NCBI GenBank assembly: GCA_046705265.1
Contig: JBJKQL010000157.1
Coordinates: forward strand, 19,276 to 83,275
DNA length: 64,000 bases
Direction of reading: 5' to 3'
From: JAJYTL01 sp046705265
GTDB taxonomy: Bacteria > Pseudomonadota > Alphaproteobacteria > Ferrovibrionales > Ferrovibrionaceae
A program made the position numbers and the translations under genes. Under the pieces are notes generated by a model. It ran no database searches. It was not told where the DNA came from and saw only the letters and a list, made by a program, of their open reading frames with translations. Below are positions 33,212-41,983 of the stretch, piece after piece; the stretch's first letter is position 1, and every line of letters begins with the position of its first letter.

Positions 33212-33943
33212 GTGACCGACAATCCTCTCAGCCAATTCGTCATTCATCCCTACGTGCCGCTTCACCTCGGCGGCTGGAACGTATCGTTCACCAACGAATC
33301 GCTCTTCATGGTGATCGTGATCGGCCTCGTCACCGCGATCATGGTCATAGGCACGCGCGGCGGCCGCTTGGTGCCGACCCGACTGCAGTCGATGGTGGAG
33401 ATCTTCTACGAGTTTGTCGAAAGCATGCTGGAGGACACCTGTGGACCGAAGGGAAAGCCGTTCTTTCCGTTCATCTTCACGCTGTTCGCCTTCATTTTGT
33501 TCGCGAATCTGATTGGCCTCATCCCCTATACCTATACGGTGACCAGCCAGCTGGTGATAACCTTCACGCTCGCCATTACCGTATTCATCGGCGCGACCAT
33601 TGTCGGCTTCGTCCGCCACGGGCTGCATTTCCTTACTTTCTTCGTGCCGAAAGGCGTGCCGGTCTTGATGCTGCCGATGCTTGTGCCGATCGAACTGCTT
33701 TCCTATTTCTTCCGGCCGATCAGCCTCTCGCTCCGTCTGTTCGCTAACATGATGGCCGGCCATACCATGTTGAAGGTCTTCGCTGGATTCGTTATCGCGC
33801 TTGGATTCTTCGCCGGTTGGCTGCCGCTTGGCTTCATCGCCGCGCTCACCGGTCTCGAAGTGATCGTCGCCGCGCTCCAGGCCTATGTATTCGCCATTCT
33901 CGCCTGCATCTATCTCAATGACGGACTCAACATGGCACATTGA
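33212..33943 (+). CDS. atpB: F0F1 ATP synthase subunit a
   Basis: Subunit a provides the two proton half-channels beside the rotating c-ring. The 243-residue protein begins at GTG 33212 (TDNPLSQFVIHPYVPLHLGG). It has five or more membrane helices, the FVESMLEDTCGPKGKPFFPF segment, and the essential arginine in ISLSLRLFANMMAGHTML near residue 174. The last helix ends ACIYLNDGLNMAH as is typical. Confidence 0.96.
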   Translation: MTDNPLSQFVIHPYVPLHLGGWNVSFTNESLFMVIVIGLVTAIMVIGTRGGRLVPTRLQSMVEIFYEFVESMLEDTCGPKGKPFFPFIFTLFAFILFANLIGLIPYTYTVTSQLVITFTLAITVFIGATIVGFVRHGLHFLTFFVPKGVPVLMLPMLVPIELLSYFFRPISLSLRLFANMMAGHTMLKVFAGFVIALGFFAGWLPLGFIAALTGLEVIVAALQAYVFAILACIYLNDGLNMAH

Positions 33944-34009
33944 ACGCCAATGCCGATCTGTCCGGTAGATTTTCGAGTTGCAACCACCTAGCGCAAAGGA
34001 ATGTTCACG

Positions 34010-34237
34010 ATGAATCCAGAAGCCGCCAAGTTGATCGGTGCCGGTCTCGCCACCATCGCCCTTTCCGGCGTCGGTATCGGCATCGGCAATATCTTCGGTA
34101 GCTACGTCGCTGCCGGTATCCGCAATCCCGCCGCCGCACCGAAGATGTTCGCGAACGTATTGCTCGGATTTGCGTTGACCGAGGCCGTCGCGCTTTACGC
34201 CTTGGTGGTCGCGCTCCTCATCCTGTTCGTGTTCTGA
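34010..34237 (+). CDS. atpE: F0F1 ATP synthase subunit c
   Basis: The c subunit forms the proton-driven rotor ring. The 75-residue hairpin has two membrane helices joined by the polar loop GIRNPAAAPKMF. The proton-carrying acid is E58 in GFALTEAVALYALVV; the helix-1 glycine motif is GVGIGIGNIFG. There is no sodium-type Gln/Glu ligand pattern, so a proton ring is inferred. ATG 34010 (MNPEAAKLIG) is preferred over ATG 34001 because AAAGGA ends just before 34001 and is correctly spaced only for the downstream codon. Confidence 0.96.
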   Translation: MNPEAAKLIGAGLATIALSGVGIGIGNIFGSYVAAGIRNPAAAPKMFANVLLGFALTEAVALYALVVALLILFVF

Positions 34238-34262
34238 TCGCCGCAGATATGAGGAAGCCGGT

Positions 34263-34853
34263 ATGACGCTTTCCGGCATGCGGTCTTTGTTCCGGGTCGC
34301 CGCGAGCGGCGGCATCGTGGGGACGTTTGTCTTCGCGGGTACGCCGGCTTTCGCTGCTTCCGGGATGCCGCAATTCGATTTCTCGACATTTCCGCCGCAG
34401 ATCGCATGGCTGGTTGTTACCTTCGTCATCCTCTATTTGTTGATGGCGGGGATCGGGTTGCCGCGCGTTGGGCGCGTGCTTGCTGCGCGGCGGAAGAAAA
34501 TTGCTGACGATCTCGACCGTGCCGAAGAGTTGAAGAAAGAAGCGGAACATCTGCTTGCCGCCTACCACAAGGCGATCGAGAAGGCGCGGGCCGAAGCGCA
34601 TGCGGTCGGCGCCGAGGTGCGCGAGCGGGTGAACCAGGAACTCGCGCGCAGCCGGGCGGAATTGGCGGCTGATCTCGCGGCTCGTACCAAGGCGGTCGAA
34701 GCCGAAGTGCAGGCAGCAAAGACCGCCGCCATGGCGCGGGTGGAGGAGGTCGCGGCTGAGGCCGCGGCAGCGGTACTGCACAGGCTTCTCGGCGCCTCGA
34801 CGCCGCCGCAGGCGGTGAAGGCGGCGGTCATGGCAGCGGCGGAGCGACGCTAA
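34263..34853 (+). CDS. atpF': F0F1 ATP synthase subunit b'
   Basis: Subunit b' pairs with b to form the peripheral stalk in photosynthetic and many other alphaproteobacteria. The 196-residue protein has a cleavable-looking N-terminus (VAASGGIVGTFVFAGTPAFA), the b' hallmark MPQFDFSTFPPQIAWLVVTF, one membrane helix and a long, highly charged alpha-helix to the end. The hallmark distinguishes it from atpF. Its stop abuts the atpF ATG directly. Confidence 0.93.
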   Translation: MTLSGMRSLFRVAASGGIVGTFVFAGTPAFAASGMPQFDFSTFPPQIAWLVVTFVILYLLMAGIGLPRVGRVLAARRKKIADDLDRAEELKKEAEHLLAAYHKAIEKARAEAHAVGAEVRERVNQELARSRAELAADLAARTKAVEAEVQAAKTAAMARVEEVAAEAAAAVLHRLLGASTPPQAVKAAVMAAAERR

Positions 34854-35351
34854 ATGATTTTCGATGTCCTTCGCGATACCGAATTCTGGATCGGCATTGC
34901 GCTCCTCCTCATGATCGGCTCGCTGGTCTATTATCGCGTGCCGGGGAAAATGAGTTCCGCGCTCGACGGCCGTGCGGTCCGCATCCGCTCGGAAATCGAC
35001 GAAGCCGGGCGGCTGCATCGCGAAGCGCTGGCGCTGGTTGCGGATTACCGTGCTAAGGAGCAGGAAGCGAGGACCGAGGCGGAGGCGATCGTCGCGGCCG
35101 CCAAGGAGGAGGCCGAGCGCCTGACCGCCGAGGCCAAGCGCGAACATGAAGCCGCGTTCGCCCGCCATCAGGCGCAGACGGCGATAAAGATCGAACAGAT
35201 GCAGGCGCAGGCGGCGCACGAGGTGCGCGAGCGTGCCGCCGTTCTCGCCATTGCGGCGGCACGGCAGCTTGCCGCCGCCGAGCTTGCCGGAGCCGCCGGC
35301 GGGCGGCTGATCGATAGCGCCATCGAGGGCCTTGGCCGGGGGTTGCGCTAA
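34854..35351 (+). CDS. atpF: F0F1 ATP synthase subunit b
   Basis: Peripheral-stalk subunit b: 165 residues with one N-terminal membrane helix (FWIGIALLLMIGSLVYY) and a charged helical stalk rich in Ala, Glu and Arg (EEAERLTAEAKREHEAAF). ATG 34854 follows the atpF' stop with no gap, so translation is coupled. It is the last intact gene of the F0 operon; the F1 genes (atpHAGDC) are elsewhere, as in other alphaproteobacteria. An SDR remnant follows in the same frame after the stop codon. Confidence 0.94.
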   Translation: MIFDVLRDTEFWIGIALLLMIGSLVYYRVPGKMSSALDGRAVRIRSEIDEAGRLHREALALVADYRAKEQEARTEAEAIVAAAKEEAERLTAEAKREHEAAFARHQAQTAIKIEQMQAQAAHEVRERAAVLAIAAARQLAAAELAGAAGGRLIDSAIEGLGRGLR

Positions 35352-35462
35352 ACGGGCCCCGACGACCGATTTGCTCCGGAGGCGGAGGCCGTCCTCGGGT
35401 TGCTCGACGAGGTGGCGTCTTATGTTACGGGCGTCATTCTTGACGTCTGCGGTGGACGCTAA
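35352..35462 (+). pseudogene. C-terminal remnant of a short-chain dehydrogenase/reductase
   Basis: Directly after the atpF stop, the same frame reads DRFAPEAEAVLGLLDEV followed by ASYVTGVILDVCGGR and a stop at 35462. This matches the C-terminal signature of short-chain dehydrogenases such as FabG (R-x-PEE-x-A-x2-V-x-FL-x-SD-x-ASYVTG-x2-L-x-VDGG), with Cys where Asp is usual. No upstream part of an SDR (GxxxGxG, YxxxK) exists, since atpF occupies that place. I read it as the surviving tail of a deleted gene. An independent small ORF is unlikely, as no start codon is present. Confidence 0.55.
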
Positions 35463-35482
35463 AGCGTTCGAGTCCCGGCCGG

Positions 35483-36994
35483 CTACTTTTTCCAGATCGC
35501 GGTGCCGGAGCCCGGCAGGCCAAGCTTTGGCCACAGCTTGTCGATGCGCTCGATCACATCATCGCTCATGCGGATCGGCGTGCCCCAGTCGCGATGGGTC
35601 TCGGGCGCGATCTTGGTCGTCGCGTCGATGCCGATCTTGCCGCCAAGGCCACTTTCCGGGCTTGCGAAATCGAGATAGTCGATCGGCGAACGATCGATGA
35701 GGGTGATGTCGCGCACCGGGTCGACCCGAGTCGAGACCGCCCACATCACATCCTTCCAGTCACGGGCATCGATGTCCGCGTCCACCACGATCACCCATTT
35801 GGTGTAGAGGAATTGGCGTAGATAGGACCACACGCCCATCATCACCCGCTTGGCATGGCCGGGATAGGCCTTGCGGATCGAGACTACGGCGATGCGATAG
35901 GAGCAACCCTCGGGCGGTAGCCAAAAATCGACGATTTCGGGGAACTGCTGCTGCAGAAGCGGGGTGAACACCTCGTTCAGCGCCTCGCCAAGAACCGAGG
36001 GCTCGTCCGGCGGTCGTCCGGTGAAGGTCGAGAGATAGATTGGCTGGCGGCGCATGGTGATCGCGCTTGCGGTGAAGACGGGGAACTTCTCGACCGCGTT
36101 GTAATAGCCGGTGTGGTCGCCATAAGGTCCCTCGTCGCCGTAATCCTCGAGGCTGACATGGCCCTCGATGACGATCTCGGCCTCGGCCGGGACCTTGAGC
36201 GGCACCGTGCGGCAGGGTACGAGGTCGAGCCGCCGACTGCGGAGCAACCCCGCGAACTGATATTCCGAAAGCGTATCTGGCACCGGCGTCACCGCCGCGA
36301 TGATGGTGGCGGGGTCGGCGCCGATCACCACCGCCACGGGCAGCGGACCGCGCCTCGCCTCGCCCCAGCGGCGATGATGCTGCGCCCCACCGCGATGCTT
36401 CAGCCAGCGCATCAGCGTGGTGTTCCGCCCCGTCACCTGCATCCGGTAGATGCCGAGATTGAAGGCGTCCTCCTTCCCCGTCTCCGGCCCTTTGGTGACG
36501 ACGAGCGGCCAGGTGATGAGCGGCGCCGGCTCGCCCGGCCAGCAGGTCTGGATCGGCAGCCGCGCGAGATCGATCGCCTCGCCCTCGAAGACCGCTTCCT
36601 GGCAGGCGCCGTTCCCGACCGTCTTCGGCCGCATGGCGAGCGCCCGCTTGACCACGGGCAGCATGTCGAAGGCCTCGCGCAAGCCCTGGGGCGGAGTCGG
36701 CTCGCGCAGAAAGGCAAGCGTCTCACCGAAACTTCGCAAATCCTTCACCTCGCGCTCCATGCCCCAAGCCACGCGTTCGACGGTGCCGAAAAGATTGACC
36801 AGCACCGGCATGTCGAAGCGGCGGCCATCAGCGCCAACCGGGTTCTCGAACAGCACCGCCGGGCCTTTCTCGGCCAGGAGACGGGTCTGGATCTCGGTCA
36901 TTTCGAGATGGGTCGAGACCGACTCCCTAACGCGGACAAGCCGGCCTTCCCGTTCCAGGCGGGCGATGAAATCACGAAGCGATGCATAGGCCAT
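35483..36994 (-). CDS. ubiD: UbiD-family decarboxylase (ubiquinone biosynthesis)
   Basis: UbiD decarboxylates polyprenyl-4-hydroxybenzoate using prenylated FMN made by UbiX. The 503-residue protein has the typical N-terminus MAYASLRDFIARLEREGRLV, the substrate region GRNTTLMRWLKHRGGAQHHR, EIVIEGHVSLEDYGDEGPYG with the catalytic Glu/Arg region, and GHAKRVMMGVWSYLRQFLYTKWV (split here only for reading). It is the second gene of a minus-strand pair with ubiA, 36 bases apart, which supports the ubiquinone role over other UbiD substrates. UbiX is not in the window. Confidence 0.95.
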   Translation of the reverse strand: MAYASLRDFIARLEREGRLVRVRESVSTHLEMTEIQTRLLAEKGPAVLFENPVGADGRRFDMPVLVNLFGTVERVAWGMEREVKDLRSFGETLAFLREPTPPQGLREAFDMLPVVKRALAMRPKTVGNGACQEAVFEGEAIDLARLPIQTCWPGEPAPLITWPLVVTKGPETGKEDAFNLGIYRMQVTGRNTTLMRWLKHRGGAQHHRRWGEARRGPLPVAVVIGADPATIIAAVTPVPDTLSEYQFAGLLRSRRLDLVPCRTVPLKVPAEAEIVIEGHVSLEDYGDEGPYGDHTGYYNAVEKFPVFTASAITMRRQPIYLSTFTGRPPDEPSVLGEALNEVFTPLLQQQFPEIVDFWLPPEGCSYRIAVVSIRKAYPGHAKRVMMGVWSYLRQFLYTKWVIVVDADIDARDWKDVMWAVSTRVDPVRDITLIDRSPIDYLDFASPESGLGGKIGIDATTKIAPETHRDWGTPIRMSDDVIERIDKLWPKLGLPGSGTAIWKK

Positions 36995-37030
36995 GGCGGC
37001 GTGATTATAGCGGCGAAAAGTAGATAGCGT

Positions 37031-37966
37031 TCAGATTAGCGGTGCGATCAGAAACGCTGCCAAGACCAGGAGCCCGAAGTCGCGATTGGCGCGGAATTTC
37101 CTCAGGCAATCGGCGGCATTCTCGGTCTTCACCGTCGCGGCCTGCCAGAGAAGGTGCAGTGCTGCCGGGATAAGGAGCAACAGAAATCCCCAGCCCAGTC
37201 CGCCGAGCCGCCCGGCCGCCGCGATCTCGGCATAAGCCGCGGCATAGACCGCAAACAGGAACGGCCGGGTTTGCGGGCCGAGCCGCCGCGCACTCGAGCG
37301 CACGCCGATCAGCGCGTCGTCCTCCTTGTCCTGGTGGGCATAGATCGTGTCATAGCCCAAGGTCCAGGCGATGCCGCCGAGATAAAGCACGATCGGCGCG
37401 GGCGCGAGATGCCCGGTCACGGCGACGAAGCCAAGCAGCGCGCCCCAATTGAAGGCGAGGCCAAGAAAGACCTGCGGCCACCAAGTCACCCGCTTCATGA
37501 ACGGATAGATCGCGATCAAGGGCAAAGAGAGCGCGCCCACCACAAGGCTCGTGCGGTTCAGGAGGAGAAGGATGCAAAGCCCGATCAAGGCTTGCGCGAT
37601 CATCCAGAGGATCGCCCCGGCGAGCCCGACCGCGCCTGCGGCCAAGGGGCGGTTGCGCGTGCGGTCGACGCTGCGGTCGAAATCGCGGTCGACGATGTCG
37701 TTGAAGGTGCAGCCGGCGCCCCGCATTACCAGGGCGCCGATGCTGAACAGGATGAAAAGCCCGATCTCGCGCCAGCGGCTTGCCGGCTCGGCCAAGGCAA
37801 TGCCCCACCAGCAGGGAAGCAGTAGAAGCCAAGTCCCGATCGGCCGGTCGATCCGCGAAAGTCTTAAATATGGCTTGGCGAAGGCCGGCGCAAAGCGATC
37901 GATCCAATTGCCGGAGGTCGCGTCGGCGATGGCGGAGGAGGTGGGATCGAGGCTAGAATCTGGCAT
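37031..37966 (-). CDS. ubiA: 4-hydroxybenzoate polyprenyltransferase
   Basis: UbiA is the integral membrane enzyme that joins the polyprenyl tail to 4-hydroxybenzoate. Of 311 residues, most are in about eight to nine hydrophobic helices. The first aspartate-rich motif is NDIVDRDFDRSVDRTRNRPL; the second is YAHQDKEDDALIGVRSSA. It is the first gene of the ubiA-ubiD unit and divergent from rsmE (37 bases between starts), so the two promoters overlap in a very short gap. Confidence 0.96.
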   Translation of the reverse strand: MPDSSLDPTSSAIADATSGNWIDRFAPAFAKPYLRLSRIDRPIGTWLLLLPCWWGIALAEPASRWREIGLFILFSIGALVMRGAGCTFNDIVDRDFDRSVDRTRNRPLAAGAVGLAGAILWMIAQALIGLCILLLLNRTSLVVGALSLPLIAIYPFMKRVTWWPQVFLGLAFNWGALLGFVAVTGHLAPAPIVLYLGGIAWTLGYDTIYAHQDKEDDALIGVRSSARRLGPQTRPFLFAVYAAAYAEIAAAGRLGGLGWGFLLLLIPAALHLLWQAATVKTENAADCLRKFRANRDFGLLVLAAFLIAPLI

Positions 37967-38003
37967 CGCTCAGCAATAGACCCACTGTCCTGGCTTCGGC
38001 AAG

Positions 38004-38765
38004 ATGTCCGCTTCCTCTGGCGATCATTCACCCCGCTATCGCTTGTTCGTCCCGGCGCCGCTTGCCGAGGGCGCGAGTATCGCGCTGGATCCGCCGCGCG
38101 CCCACTATCTCGGCACGGTGCTGCGGGGGCGGATCGGCGAGGCCGTCGCGCTGTTCAACGGTACCGAAGGCGAATGGCAGGCCGAAATCGCGGCGCTCGG
38201 CCGCGGCCGGGGTGAGCTTCGCGTCACGGGACGGATCAGGCCGCAGGCGCCCGAGCCCGATCTCTGGCTCTGCTTCGCGCCCTTGAAGAAAGAGCGGAGC
38301 GATCTCCTCGCAGAAAAGGCGGGCGAGCTTGGCGCGAGCCGGTTGCAGCCGGTGTTTACCGCCCGCACCAACGTCGCCAGGGTCAATACCGAGCGGCTTG
38401 GGGCCCGCGCTATGGAGGCGGCCGAGCAATGCGGCCGTCTCAGCGTGCCGGAGGTGCGGCCGCCAGTCGATCTTGCCGCTTTGCTGTGCGACTGGCCGGC
38501 CGACCGGCGACTCTACCTCTGCGACGAGTCGGGGACGGCGCCGCCCGCCGCCGAGGTTTTGGCGCGGCCCGATTCACTGGTCCGGTGCGCGGTCATCGTC
38601 GGTCCGGAGGGTGGTTTCAGCGAGGCCGAATTTGCGGCGCTCCGGGGCCACGCTGAAACACGAGCGATGTCGCTCGGGCCGCGCACGCTTCGTGCCGAGA
38701 CCGCGGCCATCGCGGCGCTTGCCCTGATCCAGGCCTTTGCCAAAGCGCCGACCGACCTATGTTAG
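38004..38765 (+). CDS. rsmE: 16S rRNA m3U1498 methyltransferase
   Basis: RsmE is a SPOUT methyltransferase acting on U1498 of 16S rRNA. The 253-residue product has an N-terminal PUA-like domain (YRLFVPAPLAEGASIALD, HYLGTVLRGRIGEAVALFNG), then EKAGELGASRLQPVFTARTN and the knot residues VIVGPEGGFSEAEFAAL and SLGPRTLRAETAAIAAL. Same direction as gshA, 125 bases apart; the common rsmE-gshA order of alphaproteobacteria. Confidence 0.95.
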   Translation: MSASSGDHSPRYRLFVPAPLAEGASIALDPPRAHYLGTVLRGRIGEAVALFNGTEGEWQAEIAALGRGRGELRVTGRIRPQAPEPDLWLCFAPLKKERSDLLAEKAGELGASRLQPVFTARTNVARVNTERLGARAMEAAEQCGRLSVPEVRPPVDLAALLCDWPADRRLYLCDESGTAPPAAEVLARPDSLVRCAVIVGPEGGFSEAEFAALRGHAETRAMSLGPRTLRAETAAIAALALIQAFAKAPTDLC

Positions 38766-38890
38766 TCAAGATCGCGAGGTAATCGTGAAAAGGTCTTGCG
38801 GCCGTGGGGCTTGCGCTCGTATCGCCTTTTGGCTAGAGCAAGGACCGGGTCGGTTGGGCGGCCATCGTAGCGTGTAATGGAAAGAGCATC

Positions 38891-40258
38891 ATGTCCGGAC
38901 CGGCGCAAGCTCCCGAGACCCCGATCGCCGAGAAATCGGCGCTTATAGCCTATATCGCGGCGGGGGCGAAACCGAACCCGGCCGATTGGCGGATCGGCGT
39001 CGAGCACGAGAAGTTTGGTTTCCGTCTCCACGACCTGAGCCCGCTGCCCTACGAGGGCCCGAGCGGCATCCGTGCCATGCTCACCGAACTCGAGCGCTTT
39101 GGCTGGCAGCCGATCACCGAAGGCGACAAGCTGATCGCTCTTTCTCTCGATGGGCAGTCGGTCACGCTCGAGCCGGGCGGCCAGCTTGAGCTTTCCGGCG
39201 CGCCGCGCCAGACCCTGCATCAGACCTGTCACGAGGTGAACACGCATCTTGCCCAGGTCAAGCTCGTCGGCCAGGAGCTTGGCGCTGGTTTCGTCGGCCT
39301 CGGCTTTCAGCCGAAATGGCGGCGCGAGCAGATTCCTATCATGCCCAAGGGCCGTTACGACATTATGCGCGCCTATATGCCGAAGCGCGGCGATCTCGGT
39401 CTCGACATGATGCTTCGTACCTGTACCGTGCAGGTCAACCTCGACTTCGGTTCCGAAGCGGACATGGTGCGGAAATTCCGCGTCGGGCTCGCGCTGCAGC
39501 CGGTGGTGACGGCGCTCTTCGCCAATTCGCCCTTTACCGAGGGCAAGCCGAACGGCTACTTGAGCTTTCGTAGTGCCGTCTGGGAAGACACCGATCCCGA
39601 CCGCACCGGCATGCTGCCCTTCGTGTTCGAGGAGGACTTCTGCTACGAGCGCTATGTCGATTGGGCGCTCGACGTGCCGATGTATTTCGTCTATCGCAAC
39701 GGCCGCTATATCGATGTTTCAGGGCAGTCGTTCCGTGCCTTTCTCGATGGCCGTCTGCCGGCTCTTCCGGGCGAGCGGCCGACCATGCGCGACTTCGCCG
39801 ATCATCTCACCACGCTGTTTCCCGAGGTCCGGCTCAAACGTTTTCTTGAAATGCGCGGCGCCGACGGCGGTCCCTGGCGCCGGCTTTGCGCCCTGCCGGC
39901 GCTTTGGGTTGGGTTGGTTTACGACGCGGCGGCGCTCGATGCCGCCTATGAGCTGACCCGGGATTGGACCGCGGCGGAGCGCGAGGGCTTGCGGCGTGCC
40001 GTCCCGCGCGCTGGACTGAAGACGGCATTCCGCAACCGCACGGTGCTCGAGATCGCCGAAGAAGTGGTGGAGATCGCCTCAGGCGGGTTGAAGCGTCGCC
40101 GTCGGCTCAATGCCGAAGGCTCGGACGAGAGCCATTTCCTGAATCCGCTGCGCGAAATCCTGTCTTCTGGCCGGACGCCGGCAGAGGCCCTCCTCGATCT
40201 CTATAACGGCAAATGGAATCGGAACATCGATCCGATCTTCACCGAGCTTGCCTATTGA
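38891..40258 (+). CDS. gshA: glutamate-cysteine ligase, plant/alphaproteobacterial type
   Basis: Makes gamma-glutamylcysteine, the first step of glutathione synthesis. The 455-residue length and landmarks fit the GCS2 (plant-like) class: IGVEHEKFGFRL, EPGGQLELSGAPRQTLHQTC, GLGFQPKWRREQIPIMPKGR and MLRTCTVQVNLDFGSEADMV, then LPFVFEEDFCYERYVDWALD. ATG 38891 begins MSGPAQAPETPIAEK. It ends 16 bases from the convergent tldD gene with no hairpin terminator in between. Confidence 0.95.
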   Translation: MSGPAQAPETPIAEKSALIAYIAAGAKPNPADWRIGVEHEKFGFRLHDLSPLPYEGPSGIRAMLTELERFGWQPITEGDKLIALSLDGQSVTLEPGGQLELSGAPRQTLHQTCHEVNTHLAQVKLVGQELGAGFVGLGFQPKWRREQIPIMPKGRYDIMRAYMPKRGDLGLDMMLRTCTVQVNLDFGSEADMVRKFRVGLALQPVVTALFANSPFTEGKPNGYLSFRSAVWEDTDPDRTGMLPFVFEEDFCYERYVDWALDVPMYFVYRNGRYIDVSGQSFRAFLDGRLPALPGERPTMRDFADHLTTLFPEVRLKRFLEMRGADGGPWRRLCALPALWVGLVYDAAALDAAYELTRDWTAAEREGLRRAVPRAGLKTAFRNRTVLEIAEEVVEIASGGLKRRRRLNAEGSDESHFLNPLREILSSGRTPAEALLDLYNGKWNRNIDPIFTELAY

Positions 40259-40274
40259 GCCGGGCGGGCGAAGC

Positions 40275-41705
40275 TTAAGCCTCGGTGCCGCCGACCGTCA
40301 GGCGATCGATGAGAAGAGTCGGCTGGCCGACGCCGACCGGCACTCCCTGGCCGTTCTTGCCGCAGGTGCCGACGCCGGAGTCGAGTTTCATATCGTTGCC
40401 AATGGCGGCGACGCGCTGCAAGACTTCGGCCCCGGCGCCGATCAGGGTTGCGCCTTTAAGCGGCCGGCCCACGCGCCCGTCCTCGATCTCGTAGGCCTCG
40501 GTGCAGGAGAAGACGAACTTGCCTGAGGTGATGTCGACCTGTCCGCCGCCGAACTGCACGGCGTAGATTCCCTTCTTCACGCCGGCGAGGATCTCTTTTG
40601 GATCTGCGTTTCCAGCCCGCATGTAGGTATTGGTCATGCGCGGCATGGGCATATGGGCAAAACTCTGCCGCCGGCCGTTGCCGGTCGGCGCCATGTTCAT
40701 CAGCCGCGCGTTTTGCCGGTCCTGCAGATAGCCCACAAGAATGCCGTCCTCGATCAGGGGCGTGCAATGGGTCGGCATGCCTTCGTCGTCGATGGTGAGC
40801 GAGCCGCGCCGATTCTCGATTGTGCCGTCGTCGACCACGTTGACCCCGGGCGCCGCGATGCGTTGGCCCATGAGGCCGGCAAAAACCGAGGTCTTCTTGC
40901 GATTGAAGTCGCCTTCGAGCCCGTGGCCGATCGCCTCGTGCAAGAGAATGCCGGGCCAGCCCGGGCCGAGCACCACCGGCATCTCACCGGCCGGTGCCGG
41001 CGCCGCCTCCAAGTTGACCAGCGCCTGGCGCAGAGCCTCATCGGCCTGCGCCTGCCATTGGGCTGGGTCGAGATAGAGCTGATAGCCGGTGCGACCGCCG
41101 GCGCCGGCGCTGCCGCTCTCTTGCCGATCGCCCTCCCCGACCACCACCGCAACGTTGAGGCGAACAAGCGGTCTCACGTCGCTCACCCGCGCGCCGTCAG
41201 GGCGGAGGATCGTCACCACCTGCCAGGAGCCGAGTAATGACGCGGAAACTTGGCGCACCCTTGCGTCGCGGTCACGAAGATAACGGTCAATCGCAGTCAG
41301 CACCTTGACCTTGGCATCGAACGCGACCTCGTTCAGGGGATTATCGGTGCCGTAGAGGGTGCGATTCGGCCGCACTGGGCCAACGGATAGCGTGCCGGAA
41401 TATCCCGTGAGCACAGCCCGCACGGTGCGCCCGGCGCGCTCGATCGCTTCGGGAGAAAGCTCCGCCGCATGGGCATAGCCGGTGCATTCGTCGGCCACGG
41501 CACGCAACCCGAAGCCTTGTGAAGCATCAAAGCTCGCGCTTTTCAAGCGGCCGTCGTCAAAGCCGAAACTCTCGGAAAGCGTGTGCTCGAGATAAAGTTC
41601 TCCATCGTCGGCGCCGTGCAGCGCCTCGCCAACGAGACCGCGAATCTGGCTAAGATCGAGGCCGGCTTGCGTGAAGAAGAGATGATCGGCCGTCGTTGTG
41701 CTCAT
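40275..41705 (-). CDS. tldD: TldD-family metalloprotease
   Basis: TldD, with TldE/PmbA, forms a zinc protease that degrades unfolded peptides and matures some modified peptides. The 476-residue protein has the metal motif HEAIGHGLEGDFNRKKTSVF (HExxxH at HEAIGH), the preceding PVVLGPGWPGILL, and the C-terminal GNGRRQSFAHMPMPRMTNTY and GGGQVDITSGKFVFSCTEAY. The pmbA partner is not in the window. Divergent from the cytochrome oxidase operon across a 278-base gap. Confidence 0.95.
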   Translation of the reverse strand: MSTTTADHLFFTQAGLDLSQIRGLVGEALHGADDGELYLEHTLSESFGFDDGRLKSASFDASQGFGLRAVADECTGYAHAAELSPEAIERAGRTVRAVLTGYSGTLSVGPVRPNRTLYGTDNPLNEVAFDAKVKVLTAIDRYLRDRDARVRQVSASLLGSWQVVTILRPDGARVSDVRPLVRLNVAVVVGEGDRQESGSAGAGGRTGYQLYLDPAQWQAQADEALRQALVNLEAAPAPAGEMPVVLGPGWPGILLHEAIGHGLEGDFNRKKTSVFAGLMGQRIAAPGVNVVDDGTIENRRGSLTIDDEGMPTHCTPLIEDGILVGYLQDRQNARLMNMAPTGNGRRQSFAHMPMPRMTNTYMRAGNADPKEILAGVKKGIYAVQFGGGQVDITSGKFVFSCTEAYEIEDGRVGRPLKGATLIGAGAEVLQRVAAIGNDMKLDSGVGTCGKNGQGVPVGVGQPTLLIDRLTVGGTEA

Positions 41706-41983
41706 GCTGCTCTCCGATGGCGGCGGTAAGAGGGATCGAGAGGAAAATAAGAACTTCCCGCCGATAGCGTTCGGCGGCGGCGCCGAATTCCGTTATAATA
41801 CTCCAAATGTCGGTTTTCAGGCGCTAATCTCCCGTCTTCGAACGACGCGGTGACATTCCGAGACTCTTGCAAAACCCGTGCGACACAAGGTCGCATATTG
41901 GGTGGGAAAGGGGGCTCGACAAGATACCCGCCATATGTTTGAACCTGGGAATGACGCTAAGAACTGGGGGCGGGCGGACAAAT

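Noticed and set aside
32693..34429. 578-residue open frame on the minus strand across the F0 operon
   Set aside because: It is exactly opposite atpI, atpB and atpE, which are certain. Its translation is low-complexity, rich in Arg, Asp, Glu and His, with no domain. GC-rich third-position bias explains it.
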